Part shown: positions 24,872 through 33,029 of the stretch, piece by piece
How the letters are laid out: every line of letters begins with the position of its first letter
Numbering within the stretch: the first letter of the stretch is position 1
Assembly: GCF_002019855.1 (NCBI RefSeq)
Contig: NZ_CM007717.1
Span: 4,798,657 to 4,862,656 of the forward strand
Length of the DNA stretch: 64,000 bases
Direction: 5' to 3'
From: Streptomyces antibioticus
Lineage (GTDB): Bacteria > Actinomycetota > Actinomycetes > Streptomycetales > Streptomycetaceae
Notes under the pieces: model-generated
Seen by the model: only the letters and a program-made list of their open reading frames with translations
What the model was told of the DNA's origin: nothing
Databases searched by the model: none
Translations under genes and position numbers: made by a program

Positions 24872-26683
24872 CTACGCGGCCTGTACGTCCCGCTCGGCCG
24901 GCCGGTGCGCACACACGCGTGCCGGCTTCGTACGGCGGCGCAGGAAGCGGGGCAGCGGCAGGGCGAGGTCGACGAAGCCCTCGGCCTGCATGGCGGCGAA
25001 GCCGATGCGCGGCAGGTCGCCGGAGGCGCGGTAGACGACGAAACGGGGCTCCCAGCGGGGCTGGAACTTGGCGTTGAACTTGTACAGCGACTCGATCTGG
25101 AACCAGCGGGAGAGGAAGACCAGCAGACCGCGCCAGGCCCGCAGCACCGGTCCGGCGCCGATCTTCTCGCCGCGGGCCAGCGCCGAGCGGAACATCGCGA
25201 AGTTCAGCGACACGCGCGTGATCGCGAAGCGGGGGGCGGCCTGGAGCGCGGCCACGATCAGCAGTTCGTTCATCCCGGGGTCGGCCGCGCGGTCGCGCCG
25301 CATCAGGTCGAGGGAGACGCCGTCCGGGCCCCAGGGCACGAAGTGCAGGATCGCCTTGAGGTCGCCGTACGGGCCGGGGACCTCGTCGGCCTTGTGGGCG
25401 GTGGCGATGAGACAGTCGCCGTCGGCCGGATCGCCCACGCGGCCGAGCGCCATGGAGAAGCCGCGCTCGGTGTCGGTGCCCCGCCAGTCCTCGGCGGCCC
25501 GCCTGATCCGCTCCAGCTCGGCCTCGCCGAGGTCACGTACACGTCGGACCCGGGTTTCGTATCCGGCGCGCTCGATGCGCTTGACCATTTGGCGGACGTT
25601 GCGCATCGCGCGGCCGGCGAGCGAGAAATCCGCGACGTCCACCACCGCCTCGTCGCCCAGTTCGAGGGCGTCGAGGCCGGTCTCGCGGGTCCAGACCTCG
25701 CCGCCGGTCTCCGAGCAGCCCATGACGGCGGGCGTCCAGGAGTGGGCCCTGGCCTCGTCCATGAAGCGTTCGATGGCCCCGGGCCACGCCTCGACGTCAC
25801 CGATCGGGTCGCCGCTGGCGAGCATCACGCCGGAGACCACGCGGTAGGTCACCGCGGCCTTGCCGCTGGGCGAGAAGACGACCGCCTTGTCGCGGCGCAG
25901 CGCGAAGTGGCCCAGGGAGTCGCGGCGGCCGTGCCGGTCCAGCAGGGCGCGCAGCCGGGACTCGTCCTCCTCGGTGAGGCGCGCGGCCGGGTGTTCGGGG
26001 CGCAGGGCCAGGTAGATGGTGGTGACCGCGGTGAGCCAGCCGAGGGCGCCGAGCGAGAAGGCGACCGTCCAGGAGGTGTTGCCCGCGTAGTCGACCGGGC
26101 CCTCGAAGCCGAAGAGGCCGTACAGGACGTGTGTCAGGCGATCGGCCAGGCTCGGGTCGCCGATCAGACGGTTCGGGTGGACGCTGACGATGACCAGTCC
26201 GAGACCGAGGGAACCGGCGCCCATGAGGACGAAGTTGGCGAGCGCGCGCCAGCGGCTGCGCGGATCGGGCAGGGCGGCGAACTGGTCGCGGTGCACCAGC
26301 AGGGGCACCAGGAGCGCGATCGAGATGAGCGCGCCCACGACCGAGTGGCGGTATACGAACTGGGCCGCGGCGCCCGCCGGGAGCAGCACCACGGCGGCGC
26401 GCCAGGCCCGCCGCTTGGAGCGCTTGAGGCCGTGGGCGAGGAGCAGCAGCAGGATGCCGGCGCTCAGCGAGAGCGCCGCCGCGAAGGGGCCGAACGAGCC
26501 GGGCAGCACCTCCGCGAGGGTGTGCATACGGCTGTGCCTGAACCGGGGGAAGACGCCCGCGGCCACGTCCACCAGGCCGACGAGGGCACAGGCTCTGCCG
26601 ACGAGGGCGGGCACGGACTCGGGGCGCGGACCGCGCACGAGCCGCCGCACCCTGCTTGATCGGTTCGGAACCCCGCCCGACAT
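24872..26683 (-). CDS. MprF/LysX-type phosphatidylglycerol lysyltransferase-like membrane protein
   Basis: A 603-residue protein. The N-terminal third has about six membrane helices. The C-terminal cytosolic half is the DUF2156 aminoacyltransferase domain: RLRALLDRHGRRDSLGHFAL, VTYRVVSGVMLASGDPIGD, and the C-terminal segment LYKFNAKFQPRWEPRFVVY. MprF proteins transfer lysine or alanine from tRNA to phosphatidylglycerol and flip the product, giving resistance to cationic peptides. The ATG at 26683 is chosen for its upstream GGAAG; alternatives at 26707 and 26758 are open. No lysyl-tRNA synthetase domain is fused. It is divergent from a membrane-anchored esterase. Confidence 0.87.
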   Translation of the reverse strand: MSGGVPNRSSRVRRLVRGPRPESVPALVGRACALVGLVDVAAGVFPRFRHSRMHTLAEVLPGSFGPFAAALSLSAGILLLLLAHGLKRSKRRAWRAAVVLLPAGAAAQFVYRHSVVGALISIALLVPLLVHRDQFAALPDPRSRWRALANFVLMGAGSLGLGLVIVSVHPNRLIGDPSLADRLTHVLYGLFGFEGPVDYAGNTSWTVAFSLGALGWLTAVTTIYLALRPEHPAARLTEEDESRLRALLDRHGRRDSLGHFALRRDKAVVFSPSGKAAVTYRVVSGVMLASGDPIGDVEAWPGAIERFMDEARAHSWTPAVMGCSETGGEVWTRETGLDALELGDEAVVDVADFSLAGRAMRNVRQMVKRIERAGYETRVRRVRDLGEAELERIRRAAEDWRGTDTERGFSMALGRVGDPADGDCLIATAHKADEVPGPYGDLKAILHFVPWGPDGVSLDLMRRDRAADPGMNELLIVAALQAAPRFAITRVSLNFAMFRSALARGEKIGAGPVLRAWRGLLVFLSRWFQIESLYKFNAKFQPRWEPRFVVYRASGDLPRIGFAAMQAEGFVDLALPLPRFLRRRTKPARVCAHRPAERDVQAA

Positions 26684-26918
26684 TTCCCCATCTTCCCTGA
26701 CAGACATCGCATCCCGTAGTTCCGCGAGAGACCTTGGACCCGGTGCCGATTCGGGCATCCGGCGACATTGCGCCCTCTAGGACGGTGTCTCGGGGGGAGA
26801 GGTTCACTCAGCTTCTCAAAGCCACCGAAAAGGCCAAGGAAAGTCCGGGACAAGCCCTCGCGAAGGAGTCGGGGGGACGGGCCTGTGTCCGGACGGAGAG
26901 CAGGCAGGAAACCACCGC

Positions 26919-28046
26919 ATGGGTCTCACGAGCAACACCTTGCTGCTGCTGTCGATCGCGTTCGCCGTCGTGCTGTTCGTCGGCACGGTGTGGCTGTGGC
27001 CGCGCCTCGCGCGGCGCACCTGGCGGGCCGTCAGCGGGCGCGTCGGCCTGCTGTTCGCCACGCAGTTGGCGGTCTTCGTGTCGGTGGGCCTCTCCGCGAA
27101 CCAGGCATTCGGCTTCTACGCGAGCTGGGCGGACCTCCTGGGCCGGGAGACGGAGGTCGGCGTGGTCGTCGACCACGCGGGCGGCGGCGGGGCGCCGGAG
27201 GGGCTCCTGCGGGTCGTCGACACCCGTCAGGTCGACGGGGGCGGCGGCCGGCCGCGGTTCGGCGGGCAGATACAGAAGGTGGCCCTCAACGGCCGTACGA
27301 CACGCATCGCCACGCCCGCGTACGTGTACCTGCCGCCGGAGTACTTCGACCCGGCGAACCGCACGCGTACGTTCCCCGCGGCGGTCGTGCTCACCGGCTA
27401 CCCGGGGACGGCCGAGGCGCTGGTGGACAAGCTGCACTACCCGCGCACCGCGCGGCAGCTCGCCAAGGACGGGCGGATGCAGCCGATGATCCTGGTGATG
27501 CTGCGGCCCACGGTCGCGCCGCCGCGCGACACGGAGTGCGTGGACATCCCGGACGGGCCGCAGACCGAGTCGTTCTTCGCCGAGGACCTGCCGGAAGCCG
27601 TGACGGCCCACTACCGGGTCGGCAGGAAGCCGGGAAGCTGGGGGATCATCGGGGACTCCACGGGAGGCTACTGCGCGCTGAAGCTGGCGATGCATCACCC
27701 GGACGTGTACGCGGCGGGCGCGGGCCTGTCGGCGTACTACAAGGCGCCGATCGATCCGACCACGGGCGACCTCTTCCACGGGAACCGCACGCTGCGCGAC
27801 GAGGCGGATCTGCACTGGTTTCTGAAGAACCGTTCCGCCCCGGACACCTCCCTGCTGGTCACGAGCAGCAAAGTGGGCGAATCCAACTACAAGGCCACGC
27901 TGAAGTTCATCGACGAGGTGAAGGCCACGCAGCGGACCCGGATCTCGTCGATCATCCTCGAAAGCGGCGGACACAACTTCAACACCTGGCGGCGGGAGAT
28001 CCCGCCGACGCTGGAGTGGATCAGCGGGCGTCTGACCGGGGCGTGA
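26919..28046 (+). CDS. Membrane-anchored alpha/beta-hydrolase esterase (mycolyltransferase-like)
   Basis: A 375-residue protein with two N-terminal hydrophobic helices (about residues 7-25 and 43-62), then an extracytoplasmic esterase domain of the esterase D/antigen 85 type. The nucleophile elbow is GDSTGG, with a catalytic His in ESGGHNFNTWR; the conserved AYVYLPPEYF strand is also present. The ATG follows AGGCAGGAAA. It is divergent from the mprF-like gene with 235 bp between starts, and could share control with it. Substrate is unknown; mycolates are not expected in Streptomyces. Confidence 0.8.
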   Translation: MGLTSNTLLLLSIAFAVVLFVGTVWLWPRLARRTWRAVSGRVGLLFATQLAVFVSVGLSANQAFGFYASWADLLGRETEVGVVVDHAGGGGAPEGLLRVVDTRQVDGGGGRPRFGGQIQKVALNGRTTRIATPAYVYLPPEYFDPANRTRTFPAAVVLTGYPGTAEALVDKLHYPRTARQLAKDGRMQPMILVMLRPTVAPPRDTECVDIPDGPQTESFFAEDLPEAVTAHYRVGRKPGSWGIIGDSTGGYCALKLAMHHPDVYAAGAGLSAYYKAPIDPTTGDLFHGNRTLRDEADLHWFLKNRSAPDTSLLVTSSKVGESNYKATLKFIDEVKATQRTRISSIILESGGHNFNTWRREIPPTLEWISGRLTGA

Positions 28047-28190
28047 ACGGCCGTTCCGCACCGTAAATGATCTTGATTTCCGTTGAATGCGTGACCGCTC
28101 TGTTTCCCGATGTCCTGTGAAGGCTTCGGTATGGCAGCTTTTTGTGGGGCGGGGCGCCAACAATCGCCTACGCGCGGTAAGTTTCTGGCC

Positions 28191-29699
28191 ATGCCACGTG
28201 GACGTCACCGCCATTCCCCGCCTTTGCACAGGCTGCTGCCTCCCTCGGCTATCGCAGGTGTCTCGGTCGTCTGCGCCCTGGGACCATGGCTGTTCACGGA
28301 GCCCATGGTGCTCCGAGGTCTGGCCGCGGCCGCCGCGGCCACGGCGCTCGTCGGCGCGTTCGTCATGCGCCGCTGGGACACGCAGGCGGGCCGGCAGGTC
28401 GCCGACCTCACGCGCGCGCGGGCGAGCGACGAGTGGCGCTTCGAGGAACGGGTCGCCGAACTGGAGACCGACCTCGACGAATCGCGCGAGCTGCGCGTCA
28501 AGCTGGAACAGCGGCTGCGTGCCAAGCGCGCCGAGCTGGCCGGCCTGCGCAACGAGCACGCCGCGTTGCTGCGCCGGTACGCCACCGCGGAGACCGAGCG
28601 GGCGACCGCCCTGGAGGGCCGCCGGCTGCTGGAGATAGAGACCACCGCACCGCCCGCGGCCCTGCCCCCGGCGCGTGCGGCGCAGGACGACGCGGTCGAG
28701 GCGGTCGACGGGGTCGAGGCGGCCGAGGCCGAGGTCGGGACCGAGACCGAGGCTGATGAGACGGTCGCCGCCGATGACGCGGCTGACGCGGGCGAGTTGG
28801 ACGAGACGGCCGAGCTGGACGAGTCGGCCGACGCCGCCGACGACACCGACGAGTCCGAGGTCCCTGAGGCGGCCGCCGACGGCGATGAGGACGACGAGGA
28901 CGCCGCGCACGAGGCGGACGCCCCCGCGGCTTTCTCCCCCGAGGGTTCCAAGCTGTTCCTGCGCGCGCAGGCGGCGTTGGGCAAGTTCGACCCGGACGCG
29001 GTGAAGCTCGCCGAGGACACGCCGAACGTCAAGGCCGCCGAGGCTGCCAAGGCCGCCAAGGACGACGACCCGGCCGGTGCGGAGGCCGCGGCGAAGGCGG
29101 TCGTCACCGAGACCGCGACGGATGCCGCCGACGGTGACGCGGAACCCGCGCGGGAGGACGAGGCGGAGGGGAAGTCCGAGGCGGCCGTCGAGCACACGCG
29201 CGCGGCCGCCCCCCACCCGAACGTCCCGACCGCCCCGGTCGCTTCGACCACGGAGGCCGCCCCGGCCGCCGAGCAGTCCGAGAGCAGCCCCGCTGAGCCC
29301 GCGCGGGCCCCGGCCCCGGCCCCGGTGTCCTCGGGTTCGGCCGAGCTGGTGCGGCGTCCGGCCGGGCCGGTGGTGCGGCCCTCCGGGCACTTCACGGTGC
29401 CGACCGCCGTCGCCGTCGTCCCCGCCACGCCGCCGATCCGGCGTCCCACCGCCGAGGGCGGCTTCGACTTCTTCGGCACGAAGAGCGAGGCGCCGTCCGA
29501 CGCCCTCGCGGACGTGCAGAACGAGGACCTCGCCGACGTGGTCGGACAGGAGGCCCTCGCCCTGCACAAGGCCGAGGCGGAGGCGGAGTTCAAGCCCGCC
29601 GGTGAGGAGTCGCGCGGCGTGGGCCAGGTGATCGACCTGACCGCGCACGACGAGACCGAGCAGATCGACCTTCAGGGACTGCGCAGCGCCGTCTCCTGA
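28191..29699 (+). CDS. Membrane-anchored coiled-coil protein with acidic alanine-rich region
   Basis: A 502-residue protein not recognised as an enzyme. Two hydrophobic helices lie near residues 20-35 and 42-60. A coiled coil spans about residues 80-145 (RFEERVAELETDLDESRELR, then KLEQRLRAKRAELAGLRNEH). Residues 160-270 are extremely acidic (E/D/A), followed by a long disordered A/P/E-rich stretch. A conserved-looking GGFDFFGTKSE segment occurs near residue 425. The ATG at 28191 is preferred over upstream codons. The composition suggests a scaffold facing the cytoplasm. The 3' end overlaps the convergent bPH2 gene by 28 bp. Confidence 0.7.
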   Translation: MPRGRHRHSPPLHRLLPPSAIAGVSVVCALGPWLFTEPMVLRGLAAAAAATALVGAFVMRRWDTQAGRQVADLTRARASDEWRFEERVAELETDLDESRELRVKLEQRLRAKRAELAGLRNEHAALLRRYATAETERATALEGRRLLEIETTAPPAALPPARAAQDDAVEAVDGVEAAEAEVGTETEADETVAADDAADAGELDETAELDESADAADDTDESEVPEAAADGDEDDEDAAHEADAPAAFSPEGSKLFLRAQAALGKFDPDAVKLAEDTPNVKAAEAAKAAKDDDPAGAEAAAKAVVTETATDAADGDAEPAREDEAEGKSEAAVEHTRAAAPHPNVPTAPVASTTEAAPAAEQSESSPAEPARAPAPAPVSSGSAELVRRPAGPVVRPSGHFTVPTAVAVVPATPPIRRPTAEGGFDFFGTKSEAPSDALADVQNEDLADVVGQEALALHKAEAEAEFKPAGEESRGVGQVIDLTAHDETEQIDLQGLRSAVS

Positions 29700-31291
29700 G
29701 CCGTCTCCTGAGCCATCCAGCGGTCGGGCCGCGCGTCCCGGCGCCCGGTGCGGGACCGTTCGGCCTGACCGCGGAGCAGCTCCGCGGCCTCCTGAGCGTC
29801 CCGCAGCCGGGCCGTGACGGTCTTGTCGGCTCCCGTGTCCACATGGACGTCCGCGAGCCGCCAGAGGCGCTGCCAGGGCCCCTGGGAGAGCCGTACGCTC
29901 TGCACCTTGGCGTGCGGGACGAGCGCCAGGTGCCGCCTCAGCAGTCCGTGGCGCGCCGCGAACACCGCGTCCGTGACGGCGATCCCGTGGCCCCGCCACC
30001 ACACCGGCACACACCGCCCGGCCCGGCGCGGCGGGCGGGACAGCGCCTCGTCCGGCGGGACGGTGACACCGGGCAGCACGCGCGCGACGACCGCCTCCGC
30101 CGCCGCGCGCGGGGCGACCGGCAGCAGCACGGAGTTGGACGACCCGGCCACGTCCAGCTCCACCCGCACCCAGCCGCGCCGCCGCCACAGCAGGGGCCGG
30201 ACGATCCGCACGGTCTGCACGCGCCCCGGCGGCACCGTCTCGTGGGCGCGGTCCAGAAGCCCGTGGTCGATGCGCAGCCCGTCCGGGGAATCGGCCACCC
30301 GCCAGTCGTACTCGGCGACGAACCTGCCCACACTGCTCGCGCCCGCCGCGCCCAGCAGCGGCAGCCCGCTCGCCAGGACCGTCACCATGCTGTGCGTGGC
30401 CAGCCACAGCAGGGGCGGGACGACCAGCGCGGCGGCCAGCGTGCCCCAGGTCGCGCCGGTCAGCGCGAGCGCGATCGCCAGCTCGCGCGCCGGTACGCGC
30501 ACGAGTTCGCGTGCCGGCGCCTCGCCCACCTCGTGCGCCGTCTCGGGCGCGAACCCGGCCGCCCGCGCGAGCAGTTCGGCGCGCAGCGCGCGGGCCTCCT
30601 CCTCGCCGAGGAAGGCCAGCTCGTCCTTCTTCGCCGCCCCGACGACGTCGAGCCGCAGCTTGGCCACGCCCGCGACGCGCGCGAGGAGCGGCTGGGTGAC
30701 GTCGATCGCCTGGATGCGCTCCAGCCGGATGTGCGCGGTGCGCCGGAACAGCAAACCGGTACGGATGCGCAACTCGCTGTCGGTCACCGCGAAGTGGGTG
30801 AACCACCAGGTCAGGAAGCCGTACGCGGCGGCCGCCGGGAGCAGTACGGCGAGCGCGACCAGCAGGGTCGTGGTGGTCAGCCGGGTGAGCTGCTGCTGCG
30901 CCTGGTTCGGATCGTGCGCGGCCCAGCCGACAAGCACCGCGAGCGGCGCCCACGCCCGCCGGAACGGCGTGACGGGATGCAGCCGCCGCTCGGTGACGGG
31001 CGGCCGCGCGGAGGGCTCACGGGGCACGCCGCCCGCCTCGGCTGCCGGCCCGTGCTCGGCAGCGGGCCCGCCCTGGGCTGCGGGCCCACGCTCGGCTGAC
31101 GGTCCGCCCTTGGACGATGGCCCGGCCTCGGCTGTAGGCCCGCCCTCGGGTGACGAGCCACGCTCGGGTGATGGCCCGGCCTCGGCTGCAGGTCTGCCCT
31201 CGGCTGCCGACCCGCCCTCGGGTGACGGCCCACGCGCGGACGACGCACCGCCCTCCGACGGAGGCCCTCCCGCGGCCCCCCGCGTCGTCAC
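29672..31291 (-). CDS. PH domain (bPH2/YdbT-like) membrane protein with N-terminal hexapeptide repeats
   Basis: A 539-residue protein. Residues 9-86 consist of 13 imperfect copies of a six-residue unit (GPAAEA/GPSPEG type). Then come paired membrane helices and bPH2 domains: ELRIRTGLLFRRTAHIRLER and later RIDHGLLDRAHETVPPGRVQ, with a third near ARHGLLRRHLALVPHAKVQS. Such YdbS/YdbT proteins occur in pairs in many bacteria, and function is unclear. The GTG start overlaps the stop of the smaller upstream bPH2 gene as GTGA. Repeat number probably varies between strains. Confidence 0.85.
   Translation of the reverse strand: MTTRGAAGGPPSEGGASSARGPSPEGGSAAEGRPAAEAGPSPERGSSPEGGPTAEAGPSSKGGPSAERGPAAQGGPAAEHGPAAEAGGVPREPSARPPVTERRLHPVTPFRRAWAPLAVLVGWAAHDPNQAQQQLTRLTTTTLLVALAVLLPAAAAYGFLTWWFTHFAVTDSELRIRTGLLFRRTAHIRLERIQAIDVTQPLLARVAGVAKLRLDVVGAAKKDELAFLGEEEARALRAELLARAAGFAPETAHEVGEAPARELVRVPARELAIALALTGATWGTLAAALVVPPLLWLATHSMVTVLASGLPLLGAAGASSVGRFVAEYDWRVADSPDGLRIDHGLLDRAHETVPPGRVQTVRIVRPLLWRRRGWVRVELDVAGSSNSVLLPVAPRAAAEAVVARVLPGVTVPPDEALSRPPRRAGRCVPVWWRGHGIAVTDAVFAARHGLLRRHLALVPHAKVQSVRLSQGPWQRLWRLADVHVDTGADKTVTARLRDAQEAAELLRGQAERSRTGRRDARPDRWMAQETAQETALRSP
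31034..31267 (-). repeat. 18-bp coding tandem repeat (13 units)
   Basis: Thirteen contiguous, diverged 18-bp units encode hexapeptides with consensus G-P-[SA]-[APS]-E-x at the N-terminus of the larger bPH2 protein. The period is exactly 18 bp throughout, preserving frame. Slippage or unequal exchange is the likely origin. Confidence 0.85.
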
Positions 31292-31791
31292 AGCCCCGCC
31301 GATCGGGCCTCGCCGAGTGCCGTGAGCCGGTCGCGCAGCCGTTCCGCCTCGGCCGGGTCCAGGCCCGGGACGGTCGCGTCGGTGGCGGCGGCCGCCGTGT
31401 GGAGCTGCACGCTGGCCAGCCCGAAGTGCCGTTCCACGGGCCCGGAGGTCACCTCCACGAGCTGCATCCGCCCGTACGGCACCACGGTCTCCTCCCGCCA
31501 CAGCACACCCCGGCTGATCAGCAGGTCGTCGGCGCGCTCGGCGTAGCGCCAGGACCGCCAGTTGCGGCCGAGCAGCACCCAGCCCCAGCCGATCCCGGCC
31601 AGCGGCAGCAGCGCGAACGCCGCCCACCCGGGCCCCGCGAACAGACCGAGCGGCACCCCGACGGCGACGGCCGCGAGCCCCAGCCACACCACCAGCAGCA
31701 GCCGCCGCATCCGCAGCAGCCCGGGCGGCAGTCCGGTCCACACCGGCCCGTCCGCCGCCGTCTCCTCGCCCACCGCGCTCCCCGTCTCCAT
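31288..31791 (-). CDS. PH domain (bPH2/YdbS-like) membrane protein
   Basis: A 167-residue protein with two membrane helices near residues 35-75 and one bPH2 domain (ADDLLISRGVLWREETVVPY, then GRMQLVEVTSGPVERHFGLA). It corresponds to the small YdbS partner of YdbS/YdbT pairs. The ATG at 31791 is 31 bp from the divergent nuoD2 start, so promoters must overlap. Its stop codon overlaps the start of the larger bPH2 gene. Confidence 0.85.
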   Translation of the reverse strand: METGSAVGEETAADGPVWTGLPPGLLRMRRLLLVVWLGLAAVAVGVPLGLFAGPGWAAFALLPLAGIGWGWVLLGRNWRSWRYAERADDLLISRGVLWREETVVPYGRMQLVEVTSGPVERHFGLASVQLHTAAAATDATVPGLDPAEAERLRDRLTALGEARSAGL

Positions 31792-31822
31792 ACGGCCAGC
31801 GTACGTAGGGGAGACTGGGCTC

Positions 31823-32974
31823 ATGACTCCTACGACGGAGACCACGGTCGGGATCGGCGGGGCCGCGGAGAGCACCGACATGGTGCTGAACATCGGCCCC
31901 CAGCACCCCTCCACGCACGGCGTGCTGCGGCTGCGGCTGGTGCTGGACGGCGAACGCATCCAGCACGCGGAACCGGTGATCGGCTATATGCACCGGGGCG
32001 CGGAGAAGCTGTTCGAGGCGCGCGACTACCGGCAGATCGTCATGCTGGCCAACCGCCACGACTGGCTGTCCGCCTTCTCGAACGAACTGGGCGTGGTCCT
32101 CGCCGTCGAGCGGATGCTCGGCATGGAGGTCCCCCCGCGCGCGGTGTGGACCCGCACGCTCCTCGCGGAGCTGAACCGGGTCCTCAACCACCTGATGTTC
32201 CTCGGCTCCTATCCGCTGGAACTCGGCGGCATCACCCCGGTCTTCTACGCGTTCCGCGAGCGCGAGGTGCTCCAGAACGTCATGGAGGAGGTCTCCGGCG
32301 GGCGCATGCACTACATGTTCAACCGCGTCGGCGGCCTCAAGGAGGACCTCCCGGCCGGCTGGACGGCACGCGCGCGTGCGGCCGTCTCCGCGGTGCGCTC
32401 GCGCATGGACGTCTACGACGACCTCGTCCTCGGCAACGAGATCTTCCGGGGCCGCACGCGCGGGGTGGGCACGCTCACGCCCCGCGCCGTCCACGCGTAC
32501 GGCGTGAGCGGGCCGATCGCGCGCGCCGCGGGCGTCGACTTCGACCTGCGCCGCGACGAGCCCTACCTGGCCTACGGGGAGCTGGCGGACACCCTGAAGG
32601 TGGTCACCCGGAGCGAGGGGGACTGTCTCGCCCGGTTCGAGTGCCTGCTGGGTCAGACCCACAACGCGCTCGACCTCGCGGACGCCTGTCTGGACCGGAT
32701 CGCCGAGCTGCCGCCCGGCCCGATCAACCAGCGGCTGCCGAAGGTCCTCAAGGCGCCCGAGGGGCACACGTACGCGTGGACCGAGAACCCGCTCGGCATC
32801 AACGGCTACTACCTCGTCAGCAAGGGCGAGAAGACGCCGTACCGGCTGAAGCTGCGGTCGGCCTCCTACAACAACATCCAGGTGCTGACCGAGCTGCTGC
32901 CGGGCACGCTCGTCGCGGACATGGTGGCGATCCTGGGGTCGATGTTCTTCGTGGTCGGGGACATCGACAAGTAG
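31823..32974 (+). CDS. nuoD2: Orphan NADH dehydrogenase subunit D paralogue (NuoD2)
   Basis: A 383-residue protein homologous to the 49-kDa/NuoD subunit of complex I. The N-terminal loop IGPQHPSTHGVLRLRLVLDG keeps the histidines at 28 and 32 and an arginine at 36. FNRVGGLKEDLPAGW and the C-terminal SASYNNIQVLTELLPGT are also family features. The place of the quinone-contacting tyrosine (usual DYL/DYV) reads HDWLSAF, with Trp81. No other nuo gene lies near, so this is not part of a complex I operon. A methyltransferase of the NDUFAF7/MidA family faces it 55 bp downstream. The ATG follows GGGGAG. Role is unknown, possibly an alternative or specialised complex. Confidence 0.9.
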   Translation: MTPTTETTVGIGGAAESTDMVLNIGPQHPSTHGVLRLRLVLDGERIQHAEPVIGYMHRGAEKLFEARDYRQIVMLANRHDWLSAFSNELGVVLAVERMLGMEVPPRAVWTRTLLAELNRVLNHLMFLGSYPLELGGITPVFYAFREREVLQNVMEEVSGGRMHYMFNRVGGLKEDLPAGWTARARAAVSAVRSRMDVYDDLVLGNEIFRGRTRGVGTLTPRAVHAYGVSGPIARAAGVDFDLRRDEPYLAYGELADTLKVVTRSEGDCLARFECLLGQTHNALDLADACLDRIAELPPGPINQRLPKVLKAPEGHTYAWTENPLGINGYYLVSKGEKTPYRLKLRSASYNNIQVLTELLPGTLVADMVAILGSMFFVVGDIDK

Positions 32975-33029
32975 CCCGCGCGGCGGCAAGCAGCCCGCGC
33001 GGCGGGACGAGCGGCCGCCGGGCGGACGG

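Noticed and set aside
26808..30953. A 1381-codon minus-strand open frame
   Set aside because: It overlaps the esterase and coiled-coil genes in antisense and has shadow-type Arg/Gly/Ala composition; only its lower part in another frame is the real bPH2 gene.
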